Shown here: one piece after another, positions 39,344 to 52,221 of the stretch
How the letters are laid out: each line of letters starts with the position of its first letter
Position numbering within the stretch: position 1 is the first letter of the stretch
From: Plantago major
Lineage: Eukaryota; Streptophyta; Magnoliopsida; Lamiales; Plantaginaceae
Length of the DNA stretch: 64,000 bases
NCBI GenBank assembly: GCA_026545765.1
Contig: CM048841.1
Coordinates: forward strand, 75,390,217-75,454,216
Direction: 5' to 3'
Notes under the pieces: model-generated
The model's input: the letters and a program-made list of their open reading frames with translations, nothing else
What the model was told of the DNA's origin: nothing
Database searches by the model: none
Translations under genes and position numbers: made by a program

Positions 39344-42300
39344 ATGCGTCCGGAGAGAAGCCAAACCGGAGGATGCATTGCGCTTGTTGCTTCATCCTCT
39401 TTCTCGAGATGCACTCAACCTTCTTCACATCCTTCTGGTAAATCAATTCTGATCGATGCTCGGTTATTACGATTTTTTGATCCTGTTGCTGCATGAGCTT
39501 GTGTAGTCGCTGAATTGAGGTGTTTACTGTTTAGCCTTTTAACTGCTCGTTTTGTGAGTTTACGGAGTGATCGATGTGTTCTGTTTGCCTCTGATTGTGA
39601 TTAGTTTTTGCTGCAATCGGAGTTGTTCACTGTTAATTTGTTCCTGATATTGCTGTGCTGCCGGAGGATTGGCCTGCTTAGACATAGAGATTTGGAAACA
39701 TTTGGCTGTGATTATGCGATTGAACCTCGAATTTATGAGTGAATGTGCATCTGCTATTTCTCGTGTTTTCTGTGACTTTGTTTATGAGTTGATTGTGTTG
39801 CTAGAGGATTTACCTACTTAGACATAGAGATTAGGAAACATTTGGCTATAATTGTGCGATTGAACCTCCAGCTTATGCGTGAAATGTGCATCTGCTAGTT
39901 CCTCCTGTTCTCTGTGACTTTGTTTCTGAGTTGCTTATGTTTCTAGAGGATTGACCTACTTAGACATAGAGTGATAGAGATTAGGAAATATTTGGCAATG
40001 ATCGTGCGATTGAAACTCCAACATATGAGTGTATGTGCATCTGCTAGTTCCTCGTGTTTTCTGTGGCTTCGTTCCTGAGTTGCTTGTGTTTCTAGAGGAT
40101 TGACCCACTTAGACATATAGATTAGGAAACATTTGGCTATGATCGTGAGATTGAACCTCCAACTTATGAGTGAATGTGCATCTGCTAGTTCCTCGTGTTT
40201 TCTGTGGCTTCGTTCCTGACAGGAAGTGCTTGTATTTCTAGAGGATTGACCTACTTATACATAGAGATTAGGAAACATTTGGCTATGATTGTGCGCTTGA
40301 ACCTTCAACTTATGAGTGAATGTGCATCTGCTAGTTCCTCGTGTTTTCTGTGACTTTGTTCCGGAGTTGCTTGTGTTTCTAGTGGATTGACCTACTTAGA
40401 CATCGAGATTAGGAAACATTTGGCTATGATTGTGCGATTGAACTTCCAAATCATGAGTGAAATGTCCATCTGCTAGTTCTTCCTGTTTTCTGTGACTAAT
40501 CCTGAGTTTCTTGTTTTAGAGGATTTACCTACTTAGACACGGAGATTAGAAAACAGTTGGCTTGATTGTACGACTGAATCTCTAATAGTATATGAGTATA
40601 CAAGCATATGCTAGAGTGCTAGTGCCTTCGGTGAAAATTTTGCACTGCTCTGATCTGATACATCATCCTGTACTGATAAATTTGATGCTCCTTAGGAAAT
40701 AAGTAGTGTAGGAAGAAGCTGATATGTGTTAGGTGGTATTCACTCATAACTTGCTCGAACAGGGTGGATATTGATGAATTTGTTGAACATAGTGCGGTCT
40801 GAAGTCGAATAAGAAGAGATGTTGTAAGAAAGTAGTGATGGATACCTTTTTTCAGATTTTTCAATAACGGATCCTTTAGATAAAATTGAATCTTGAGGGC
40901 TGGCAGATGAATTATTCTCTGGTTTTTGCAGTCATGTAGTCTTTCAAAGGCATGGCATGCATATCCACACCATTTGCAAATTTTGCTTGATGATGCAATC
41001 AGAATCTCATATCGAGGGCCTACCTATCAGAGATTGCATTAAAGAAGCATGATTAATTTTCTTCTAGTGGATGTATATGATAAAAGTGTACATATACAAT
41101 GAGAAACTCTATAGCTATCTATAATTGATTCTACGTTAAACTACTAACATGCACCTCACTATCTTGCTTCTAACTAACTGATAATATTTGTACAGATACT
41201 TTTAGCCTTGGAATTCCAAATTCTTCTGGTATATTCTTCATGATGTCGTTTCAGGAATATTAAGAACATATGCAAGCAGAAGCACAAAAATTTGTGAAGA
41301 AAGGTACAAGTGAAGCCGATAGAACCAATAAAAAAAACATAAATGTAAATAATCATATAACTCGTTTCGTAACATTGCTGACATCATGAAGAATATTCAA
41401 GAGGATGAAGGTTCAAAGCATTCCATATACCGTATAGATATTTAGTTAGTTGGTGGCATAATGCGCTAGTTTGTAGAATAGCTCTGCTATTTCATTCATT
41501 GCAATCTTACAGATTATTCATTTGCAATTAATATAAGGAATTTTGTTATGCTTTTTTGCTGCAATCTTTGGTATGCTATCAGAGCTAGGTTGCTAAGCCT
41601 GGGCTCTAGTGACCTGGCTCTGATACCATGTCAGAGATTGCGACCAAAGCATGATTAATTTCCTTCTATTGAATGTGTATGATAAAACTGTACATTTACA
41701 ATGAGAAACGGTACAGCTATTGATACCCGCCTAACTGACTAATAATATCTGCACAAATTCATCCTGAATATTATTTATGATGTCAGCAATGATCAATTCT
41801 GACTTGTATTGGTTATTTTCACTTTTCTTCTTCCTTATCCTGCTTATATAAGACACAATCCTTCCTTTCTTCTCATTTTCTCCGCTTCTTGTTGGGTTCT
41901 TCATGTTCCTGAAATCACCTCCTTTATCTTTAGCCATCCAAAAAGGTCGTAAGTTTTGATCTGTGACAAAATATCGTCCCACCTAGGTGGATGTAGCTCT
42001 GGGTGACAGCAAAGCAACCTCATAGTTATGAACTAGATGTACAGTCGCACTAAGTTGGTGTGTGCCCCTCGATAGGAACTCTACGTGCTTATAAACTAAG
42101 TTAATTTCATATGACCTGAGATGCTGCTATATTAGGACTTGGTACTCACAGGCCGATCGGAAACCCTCCTATTTCGCGCTCTACACAAACAGGCATTTCA
42201 AGGATCAAAACTTTAAGCTTGTCCTGCAACCTTGCCACAATCAAATCAAACGGCACTTTCATGATAGCCAACCAACTTAAATGAGCAAGCAGTGAGATTA

Positions 42301-45300
42301 GTATATCTTGCTGGAATTTTACATCCCCACAGAGTATTGCTTGCTTGGTGGTCCGCCATCTGTCTGCTGCCTTAAGCTGTAAAATAGTGACAGAGTTATT
42401 ATGTTGAGTTCTCTATGGAAGTTCGTTGAGGTTTCTTCTTCAATAGCTATATATCACCATTGGTGTAATAAATATAGTACTATATTGTTAATTGTGTCCA
42501 TTTGGCATTCTTGAATCTTGATGCACGATGGAAATATACTGTGTCCGCTGCAGATGATGTAACTTGTGGTACGCCAGTGTGGATGGGGAGAGGCCTCACT
42601 TGTGTTTGCTTCAAACGAAAGGAAACCCAAACCCGGATTTGCATCAATTTAACCCCTCTGAAGGCAAGTGTAGTAGTGATATACTGATATTACGTATACT
42701 GTTCTAATTATTTATGTTTGGACCATCTTATAAAGTAATAAAAGCAAACACAAATTTGGCGGCTTAAGCACTGCAGAAATACCTGAGCTGTGAAAATCAG
42801 TATGGACAGTTGAAGTTGGAACTTGGACATACCTGAGCAATTTATAAGTGACATGGGATCATGAGATCACCGAAATGGAAATGTCACACGATATTCTAAG
42901 TTAATTGTAACTTTATTGTCATCAAATGATTAGTGTTTTTACTTTTAAATTGGACAGGAAGAGAGGCTAAAAAGGTTAGGACATCGAACTAAAGTTTACT
43001 TTGATGCTTCCAGGCCAGAACATCAGGTCTGATAATACGCTGGAAATCATGTTTTTCTTCATAGCCTGACAATTTTACGATACATCTTATATTTCACATT
43101 TGTCACCATTGTATTTGTATTTGACATGGTGTGTGCGCTTAATGTTTGATTTCAGCAAATGAGTCGCAATTCAACTTCCCTTTACTTAATTCTATTTTTT
43201 GAATGCATTTCATGCTCAGGCTTTTATATTAATCTGTTTCATTTAGGAAGCTTTGAAAGCCTTGTGGTCTGCCACATATCCTGGCAAAGAGCTCCAAAGT
43301 TTGGTTTCTGATCAATGGAAAGAAATGGGGTGGCAAGGAAAAGATCCATCTACAGATTTCAGGTTTCTATTCTTGTGGTTTGTATGAGACATGTTTGCAG
43401 CTCATAAACACCGCCAGTGTTACTCTCTTTTTGCTAATGCTTGCTGTCAAACAGAGGAGCTGGATTCATTTCTTTGGAGAACTTGCTTTTTTTTGCCAAG
43501 ACATTTTCGGTATTCTGCTGATCCTACTTTTTCAAGTATTTATTTTTCCTCTGTGATATATGAATGTTGGATAAATTGCCCTATCCTTTCAAAACAGCTC
43601 TAAAATGGGTTCAGTCGATCCTGTTAAATTGCTTCCAAAAACAATATTCACGTATGTGCTATGAAACCTGAAATGTTGGCCCTCGACTTGATAAAAGAAC
43701 ATCTTTTATGCAACAGACCTCATTTCAGAGGCTATTGAGGAAACAAGCTGGCAAAAGAGCTGACTGGGAATATCCCTTTGCAGTTGCAGGTGTAAATATT
43801 ACATTTATGCTCATGCAAATGCTTGATTTAGATGCAGGTAAGGCAAATATATATTTCCCTATACATTTATCAAATTTTCACATACTTGAAGATGTGTTTA
43901 CAGTTGAATGCAAGGCTGCTACTGATTTTAGCTCAACTGTATGCAGTAAAGCCAAGATCATTTATCAGAGCGGTTTTTCTACAAATGTTATCAGGTGTGG
44001 CCATCACAGCTTTATTTTTGTGAAACTTCATTTGTTATTAATCACATTGTCAACACCTTCTCAACGTTCTTGCTTTCCCAGCTTGCATCATCTGGTATTA
44101 GATTCACGTTCCACATGTGCCTGAAAACTAGCATCTAAGTGTGATATCTCCAAGAAGTAACCAAAGGATATACAGTAAAGCTTCGACTAAATACATGCTC
44201 CAAGTTATGTTGATATTCCCTCCGTCCCGAACTCAACTTCTATTTTCCGTTTTGGTCTATTTCAAACTCAACTTCCCTTTAAATAGAAAATCTATATCCT
44301 ATTTTATTCACCCTTTTTTCCTACTTTATTCACTCATCTCTTAAAACTTTTGCCTGGATCAATGGGAAGGAGTCCGGGACAGAGGAGTAAGATACATCTT
44401 AAGCAACACATAAAAATAGCTACCAAGGGTATAAAATTAACACAAAATCTCATGAGAGACGGTCTCTAGATAACTTATCTAAAGACGACCTATGTTATCA
44501 ATAAAATCATTCATGTTATTAATCAAAACGTCTATGTTGTTTACGGAATAAGTCTTCTTGTAATGTGAAAAAAATATCAATGTTGAGAATATAGATGTTT
44601 TGATTAATAACATCGATGATTTTCTTGACAATATAGGTCCGTCGACTTACTCTAAATTTAATGGTCATGGGAGCAATTTATTTTGAGAAAATTCTACCCA
44701 AAGACCACTTGCCACAAAATATTACAAAAAAAGGCCGAACATGCGTTTAATACCATGTTGTAAGTCAGAGAGTGCTGAGTTAATATAATGCTGTAACTCA
44801 ACAAGTCACGAGTTAATATAGTATTACAACTCAAGTGGTCTTTTTTTAATTGTTATTTTAAGTTAGGCTCCCATTTTTTTTTATATAAAATGCCTGGGAT
44901 ATGCTCGTATGGACTTGCTTAAAAAATTTGCTAATTCTGGCATGGCATACTCATTCTAGTTTTGCTTAACAATGTGCTGCATTTCCTTAGTTAACATGTG
45001 CCTTGGTGTTTGATTTTAGTTTCACAAATGGTTTCAAGAACTTTGTGTGGTTTATACTTTTGCAGAGAATGAATGGGCTTTCGACCTTCTTTATTGTGTA
45101 GCCTTCATGATTATGGACAAATTATGGCTGGACAAAAATGCAACTTACATGGAGTTCAATGTAAGCGAACACTTAACAATCCTTTTAGAAAATCCACTAT
45201 TTAGATAAATATGTTTATAACCATACAATTTATCCATGTCTACGGCTCTGTTTACCACTAGCTTTTCAGCTAGCTTTTCAGTTCCATTAGCTTTTTTTTA

Positions 45301-46422
45301 CCATTGACTAATAAAAAGCTCGTTACGTGAACGCGCAGCTTCTTAAATTAGCTAGCTGGTTAAGAAGCTATCCAAGTTAGCTTTTTTTTAAAAGAAACTC
45401 CTTATCTTTCTCATTCCGAAAATATCCCTGACCTAAATTAGAAAAAAAAAAAAGAAGGAAAAACTACTCGTTTTTATTATTTACTCGTGTTCCATCTTTA
45501 CTGCCGTATTATTTGTAGACCACATAGAAGGTCATTAGAATTCTCAACTTATATTTTATATTATTGGATCATTTGTTATACATTTTGTGTACTTGTTTGC
45601 AACTAGCATAAAGATTAATGCATCCGCATCTCTTTAAAATGCATACATGTAGTACACATCAATTACTGATTTTTTTCATTACTAAGTAAAATGCTCAACG
45701 AATATTTCTTTCAACTTCTAATAATTTTGATGATGTTATTAAAGTGGCGATGTAAAGTATATTGAATATATATTAGAATAATTGGACAAAATGTGATGTA
45801 CTTTTATTTAAAAAACTATAGACTAATAATACGATGAGAAAGGTTAAAGAAAATAAAAATAAGAGTAATGTACTTTTATGTCATTTTACAAAATATCAGC
45901 TAGCTTATCAGCTAATTTGCTAAACACCTATATTTAAAATCAGCTAGCTTATCAGCTAGTTAATCAGCTCCCTAATCAATTTCTAACCAACTACTAGTTA
46001 ATCACCGATCACTACCTAACTACCACCAAATTAATTAATCAAAGAATCAAATAGCTTTTCAGTTAGTTTTGCTAAACAGAACCTACAACTCAAAACCCCT
46101 CCCCAATATAAAAATATAATGTATCGAAAGAATCTGATTTTACAATTAACAAGTGTAAAATTGGTTGTACAACACATTGTGACATTGAGCCCTAATTGAT
46201 CCACTAACCATGGTACAATAACCAATCAAAAAGACCAAATCTCCATCTTCTCTATGGTTCCTTGAGAGTCTAGTCGACTCTGACTCAAGGAATTTGATTT
46301 TTTTCACTTGTAATTGCTTACAGGAAATATTGAAATCAACACGGTCACAACTGGAGAAGGAATTTATGATGGAGGATGTATCACGGATTGAGGACATGCC
46401 TTCTTATGGCCTTCTAACATGA
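39344..46422 (+). CDS. ELMO domain-containing protein
   Basis: Nine exons: 39344-39437, 42554-42663, 42958-43026, 43247-43362, 43455-43509, 43717-43837, 43947-43994, 45066-45160, 46324-46422. They give 268 aa. All junctions keep frame. Intron 2 is GC-AG (AAG/GCAAGT) and the others GT-AG. Residues 32-68 carry the plant-specific TPVWMGRGLTCVC block. The ELMO domain follows, about 92-265. The GAP consensus of ELMOD proteins is fully matched at 115-140, including GWQGKDPSTDFRGAG with R130 as the presumed arginine finger. Family members activate GTP hydrolysis on Arf/Arl-type small GTPases. The plant role (signalling, trafficking) is inferred from the family. The N-terminal 31 residues from exon 1 are least certain. 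Length agrees with plant relatives (about 265 aa). Introns 1, 7 and 8 are loaded with repeats. Confidence 0.93.
39666..40610. repeat. Tandem array of ~140-bp repeats in ELMO intron 1
   Basis: Seven successive units begin GGATTGACCTACTTAGACAT at 39666, 39806, 39948, 40097, 40243, 40384 and 40521 (spacing 137-149 bp). Each includes GGAAACATTTGGCTATGAT and ATGTGCATCTGCTAG. The last copy is partial. Similarity is high between neighbours. Confidence 0.93.
41027..41790 (-). mobile_element. TRIM-like or decayed LTR-retrotransposon fossil in ELMO intron 1
   Basis: Two related blocks in the same orientation start TCAGAGATTGC at 41027 and 41631. They share ATGATAAAA..TGTACAT and ACAATGAGAAAC and extend for 150 bp or more. 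Just left of the second is GGCTCTGATACCA, which on the minus strand reads as the tRNA-Met primer-binding word TGGTATCAGAGCC next to an LTR end. Short LTRs, a short interior and no coding region fit a TRIM. Outer ends are not resolved and the copy is degraded. Confidence 0.5.
44216..44387. mobile_element. Stowaway-like MITE in ELMO intron 7
   Basis: TTCCCTCCGTCCCGAACTC at the left and inverted GGAGTCCGGGACAGAGGAG at the right, TA at 44214-44215 and 44388-44389. Confidence 0.72.
44453..44662. mobile_element. Fold-back MITE in ELMO intron 7
   Basis: ATGTTATTAATCAAAACGTC near 44512 pairs with GATGTTTTGATTAATAACAT near 44604, and the pairing continues outward through ACCTATGTTATCAATAAAATC. The outer ends (GAGACGGTCTCT) are less certain. 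Confidence 0.6.
45244..46083. mobile_element. Harbinger/Tourist-like MITE, copy D, in ELMO intron 8
   Basis: 840 bp. Ends GGCTCTGTTTACCACTAG and TTTTGCTAAACAGAACC, with TAC at 45241-45243 and 46084-46086. Inverted relative to copy C upstream of the gene. Its insertion accounts for most of intron 8 (45161-46323). Confidence 0.78.
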
Positions 46423-48164
46423 AGATGGATATATGATCTCAATACACAACAGCAGAATTGTTGTTTTTCCCTGGAGCTTTTGACGCGTTAATGTAGTTTA
46501 TTTTCATTCACAAGTGAGCATTTTCAATTCTTTCATTTATTTGAAGTGAACGCACCATATCATGCTGATATTTAAATTTCCCGTTTGTGCATCTCTATGT
46601 AGTGTTTTGACAAAACTAATAGATACGGTTGTACAGTAGAGTACCCAATATAATTATTTGGGTTATACATAAAAAAAGAAAAAAAAAAACATTTGACAGA
46701 TATTGACAAAGGGGAAGAAAGACTATCAAAGGCTTTCATTGTAGCAGTTATTTGTCAATGATAAGCTTGACGAAATTTTTTGTAATGTGTGAAACGAATG
46801 AAACTCCAAATGTATACTCTAATACAAGCATTCCTTTGGAAATAGCAACAAAAAAGTTACAAAATTTGTTCAATCTATTTAATAGGGAAATGATTTGACT
46901 AGAATTACAAATAGTTTAGAAAAGGTTTAAACTTTAAAACCTAAAATGAAGAATAAAAAAGAAAGATAGGGATTACTATTTGCAATTTTCATAGTCTCAT
47001 CCAAAACTTTCCATTTTTTTTTTATAGTGACATGGGGAAGAAATTTAGTTTTCATCTTGTGTGATAAATAAAAATAAATGTAGTGAATATCCTCTCAATC
47101 CCGATACACAAAAAGAAATTCCCAACTGCACTTTGCCACATTCTTTTTTTTTTTTTTTAGTAAACTTTGCCACATTCACAAGAGTAAACGATTCAAATTC
47201 CCAAGTCCCAACCAATAGCTAAATCATACTTACCTTAATCCACTTCTCATTTTGGCACTCCTAAAATCATCAATAAGGTTTCCCGAGGATGTACCACTAC
47301 CACCTAAGGCAGCACCCTGATTAAGAGAGGCTACCAAACAATCCACGCACTGAAACTTCATCCTTATGACTACTTCTCAAACAACACATTGCTTCTAATA
47401 AAACATTGAGGAAAAGTGATGAGATGGAAGGTCATTCTGTGGAGAAGACATTACTCTTGCTATGATGATGGTAAGAAGAGAATCATAGGGGTACAAATTT
47501 CAGATAATTTTAATTAACCCAAATGACCTTTTTGGTCATGATGTGGTATTTACTATTTAGCACTAACAAAACAACAAAGCAGACAAATTGAGGTCTTTAT
47601 AATTGACAAGGATTAAGTAAATAGAACTGTAAATAATACTGAAGTAGTGTAGTAGATTAGAATTAGATAATCTAGTTAATCACTCTCTAGTTGTGCTTTT
47701 TGTGCTCAGAAATAACAATAGTAATACTTTTTTGAAAGGGGTTACAAATCCACCTTCACCAGCTTCCACGTTACTGAATTCCCATATCATAAGCCACTTT
47801 TGTAGGATTGCTTGAGAATCAAGTTCTTATGAAAGAGTGATGGAATGTTACTAGCATTAGGATATGCAGAAAACCATACAGTGGCCTGTTGATGCCAACA
47901 TATCAACTTACCAAATTAGACCCTTTCCAGAAAAAGCAGGGTTGAAGAACCTTAAGGACATACAAAAGCAATACTGAACACTTGTACCCCAAGTTTCACT
48001 GTCACCCACCAGTGAAACCTTATCTTTCAAGCAAAATTTATACCAACAGACTCCCCACCTCTTTTGATCACCCCGCTTGTGCAGTTTAGAACTCATCTAC
48101 AAGTGGTCAAGTACAAATAACTCTACTTACGAGTGAGAATATTTCACTTACCTTCCATTTGAGA
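46423..48164. other. ELMO 3' flank and MAP65 5' flank
   Basis: Presumed untranslated and promoter DNA of the flanking genes. The short minus-strand frame at 47908-48096 is not recognisable and lies where the MAP65 leader is expected. No repeat with clear ends was seen. Confidence 0.45.
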
Positions 48165-51100
48165 ATGAATCCTCCGATACGAGTGTTCCAGAAAGCGAAT
48201 GGAACGGGAAGTTCGGCTTTGTTGGAAACGTCATGCGGCTACTTGCTGCAAGAATTACAGGCAAGTTTTAGATAATAATTCTATACGACAGTCACAACAT
48301 TATTCAACTGATAGTTTGTTTTGATATTCCACGCAATTCAAGCAGATGATATGGGATGAAGTAGGAGAGGATCAGTTTGAAAGGGAAAAGGTGATGCTGG
48401 AACTTGAACAGGAGTGTCTTCAGGTTTATAAAAGAAAAGTTGACACTGCAAACATTTCACGGGCTCGACTACATCAGCAACTAGCAGAATCTGAGGCTGA
48501 ATTTACTCATGTGTTGCTATCGCTTGGTGAAAGATCAGCCCCTGGAAGGGTAAGAATTTCTTCTCTTCCTGCAAAATATGCTAAAAGTTAGTGATGCAGG
48601 GTTAGTTGTGATATACATATTGTTGATAGCGGTCTTTGTCCCAGTTTGCTCATTGTAGTATGAAATGGGTAAAGTGTTTATGGTCATGATTCTACTGTTT
48701 TATTTGGTCAATAAAATCCACTTAATAAGATGATGATATTATATGAGCATAGATTGAGGTAATGGCAAACAATTATTAACTGAAGTACCAAGAAAAAATG
48801 CAACCACGTGTTTTAATCTCATAGCCGCAGAAATACAATATGCAACCTCTTTGTTCATAGTGTAGCTTTTCATCATGGCAGCCAGAGAAAATGATAGGAT
48901 CACTAAAGGATCAGCTAAATTCAATAACCCCAGCACTAAGAGAAATGCAGTTCAGAAAAGAAGAACGGGTGAAGCAATTCAGATCAGTACAAGGGCAAAT
49001 TCAAAAGATTTCTGGAGAGATAGCTGGCAGGACAGAGTATAATGATTCTTCACCACCTCTTACTGTCAACGAGAATGATCTGTCTGTAAAAAAGCTTGAA
49101 GAGTACGAGAATGAGCTCCAGCGACTTCACAGAGAAAAGGTAGTGTAATTTAATTAGAGGAAGCATAGAAATGAGAAATTTAAGACATCTAATGTCAATT
49201 CATGGTGATGTATGTATCAAAGAATGAGAGACTTCGGAGAGTAGAAGAGTACATAAGCATGATACAGAATTTGTCAGCTGCTTTAGGAATGGATTCTTCC
49301 CAAATCATCACCAAAGTGCATCCAAGCTTGAACGAATTGTCAGGATTGTCAAAGAACATCAGCTATGCTATCCTGGAAAAGCTTGATAGCACCGTGCAGT
49401 CTCTGGAATCTGAAAAGAAAGCGAGGGTTAATAAGGTAATTTCCATATAAGTATGTATTTGGGGTCTTATTCACATCTTCATCAAAAACTTCATTTAGAG
49501 AGTATGCACATAGTTGAAAATGAAATGAACCCACTTCTTCTGTTGAGCAAATCAATGTTCTTTGCAGCTTCAGCAACTTGGGAAAGCACTTGCTAACTTG
49601 TGGAATCTCATGGACACACCTAATGAAGATCGTAGACAGTTTCTCCATGTTACTAGCCTGTCATCACTGTCATCAGCTGAGATATCTGATCCTGGAAGCC
49701 TTACCGTTGACATATTGCAGCAGGTTTGTCTACATGCATTTGAAACGTCATGACAGTCTTACTGCAACAGATGATTCATATATTCTGATTCTTGATTTCT
49801 TTCAAGGCTGAGACAGAAGTCAAGAGACTTGACCAATTAAAAGCAAGCAAGATGAAAGAATTCTTCTTCAAGAAACAAGTAGAGCTAGAGGAGATATGCA
49901 TGAGATCACATTTGGAAATACCATCAAGATCAGAGATGGAGAAAATAATCAACCAAATAGATGCTGGTTAGATTAAATCTTCTTAAGAGTTCACTATTCT
50001 CATTTCTTTGTTTCTCATGCTTATAACCTTGTTAACAAGTAACAATATTACAAAAGGGGAGATTGATCATGCCGATCTCCTCACAAGTATGGATAACCAG
50101 ATATTAAGAGCCGAAGAGGAAGCTTTTAGCAGGAAGGTGATCATGGAAAAGGTTGAGAAATGGATATTGGCACGCAATGAGGAAATATGGTTGGAAGATT
50201 ATAACAGGGTAAGACTTTTGTTTTAATTTGCACCACTAATGAGTTTAGCCATTTCTTTTGTAATGAAAACTTACAAGGGGAGAATTTCAGGATGAAAATC
50301 GCTATTCAGTTAGCAGAGGTGCACACAAGAACCTCAAAAGAGCAGAGCGTGCCAGAATGATGGTCAACAAGATACCAGGTTAATTATCTTTCAATTATAA
50401 TTTGCCTTCGACGTTATGCTATATCTTAAGAAGCATAATGTGTTTTGATATGTGCATTGCAAGAATTAAAAACCAAATCAATGAAGTTAAAGTGCAATCA
50501 ATTACTAACATTACTTTCTTTAACATGGCAGCTTTAGTGGAACTCCTGATATCCAAGACTAAATCCTGGGAAGATGAAAGAAAGAAAGTTTTCTTGTACG
50601 ACGAGGTAGAGTTTCTACAGATAGGCTATTGTATGATATATTGTTTCTCTTAGCTGGATTTAGTTCAAGGAAAGAAAAAAAAATAAAGGAATTGTAGGTG
50701 TGGTTCTCAAGTTTCACCTATATACACAGTCATTCAATGAAAATTTGAAACCAGCCTAATGATAGCATGACTCGAGATTCACCAATAAAGTCATATTTAT
50801 TGGAAATGTCAATGCAATATGTAAACATCTTGGTGCATAAAGAAATTGCAGGCCACATTCAACCAAGATGATCCCCATGACATCATCCATTTGCAAATCC
50901 TACTGATATCCACTCTAACAATGAAAATGCTTTAAACACCAGGTTCCTCTACTAGCTATGTTGGAAGAGTACATTGTGTTGAGGACGGAGAAGGAAGAAG
51001 ATAAACAAAGACAGAGGGTGACAATCTTTAGCACCTTGCTCTTTTTCATGCACCATAACTAAATATAAATTACCATAAATTTAGAGCTTACCTTCCAGTA

Positions 51101-51429
51101 TATGAGAGAGAGTTTCTTTCTTGCAGGAACAAAAGAAAGCCCAGAGTAAAGCAGTGAATGAGCCTGAGAGCCCCTCTGGACCACGGCCCACCACCAGTAG
51201 CAGGCGTATGTCAGATGGAGGCTTCGGCGGTGTAACTCCTACAAATAGAAAACTTTCGATCTCTTCACAGCATTTAAACTCAAATAGCATCAATTCTCAT
51301 ACTCGACGGTCACCTTTCAAAGGAGTAAGGAAAGCATATGATCAAAGATCACATGGTCAAAAGGCTTCTCATCTCAGAGAAGATACTGTCTCAGTTGTCT
51401 CCTCCTTTTCTGGTCCTATCTCACCCTAG
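48165..51429 (+). CDS. MAP65-family microtubule-associated protein
   Basis: Eleven exons: 48165-48260, 48346-48549, 48882-49139, 49223-49435, 49568-49723, 49807-49966, 50057-50208, 50291-50378, 50532-50605, 50943-51017, 51127-51429. They total 592 aa, inside the family's usual 550-700. MAP65/Ase1/PRC1 proteins dimerise and cross-link antiparallel microtubules in cortical arrays, spindle and phragmoplast. Diagnostic stretches are present: [62 protein letters not shown] and [10 protein letters not shown]. The acidic/basic coiled coil is followed by a Ser-rich basic tail ([10 protein letters not shown] onward), the usual regulatory phosphorylation zone. The LYGSKPSP-type box seen after EQKK in several MAP65s is absent or diverged. 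Intron 1 is GC-AG (CAG/GCAAGT). The start codon is the first ATG in frame upstream of the conserved block, but the N-terminus varies in this family. Subclade not assigned. Confidence 0.93.
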
Positions 51430-51751
51430 GACATTGAAGAGACAACTGATGACACAACCTGATAGTTCTGGTCATCGAAACGTATGCACACACACACGCA
51501 TTTCCAAAACTCAAATAACCCAACAGGAAGAACAATATCATGTTCATATTTGCTAATGAAAGAATGTACTAATTTCATTATGTAAGTTAAGTTTCTCGAA
51601 AACAATCAAAATAGATCAAATTTAACCAGAGCCTTGATACAGTTTTACAGTGATAATTTCATGTGACATTGTAGAAGTAGCAGTGTGAATCTAAACTATT
51701 TGTTTGCATCAAAATTTACTATCTAATCACATGTTCATATTGGAAAGCATA
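51430..51751. other. MAP65 3' flank
   Basis: Presumed 3' untranslated and intergenic DNA with a short CA repeat at 51487-51497. Confidence 0.5.
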
Positions 51752-51759
51752 GGGATATA

Positions 51760-52213
51760 CAGGGGCGGAGCCAGGATCGAAAAATGCATGTGACTATTAT
51801 ATAAAGGAGGACAAATTCTATACTATAACATAATAATCACTTATCCGCAGGAAACACTATCACTGCGCATACTTTTTCGAGCGAATAAGTAATGCATATT
51901 TTTCATTTAAATATAATCATCACATATCTTTTTTTTTCAACTAGCAAAAAAAGGGCTCTCAACCATAACCAAATTATAGCTAACAAGTTCTCAACCTAAC
52001 ACAAAAGTGTCAAATGTGCCTTGGGATTCCTTGTTGGGCTTCATTGATATGGGTTTAGTTTTAAACTATGATCTATACTAAATTACAAGTATATGTTGCT
52101 AAAATTTAGTTGGGACCATTCTGCAGAACATGAAAAATATATGGGTATGAATAAATTATGTTTTCAAGGGTGTGGCTGGAGCAATATGTAGCTCAAGCTA
52201 CGCTCCGCCCCTG
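51760..52213. mobile_element. Non-autonomous hAT MITE (CAGGGGCGGAGC ends)
   Basis: 454 bp with perfect 12-bp inverted ends CAGGGGCGGAGC and a perfect 8-bp target duplication GGGATATA at 51752-51759 and 52214-52221. A textbook hAT MITE and apparently young, given intact ends and duplication. It sits between two convergent genes. Confidence 0.93.
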
Positions 52214-52221
52214 GGGATATA

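Noticed and set aside
39666-40610. A CRISPR-like array
   Set aside because: The units are contiguous 140-bp tandem repeats with no unique spacers, inside a plant intron.
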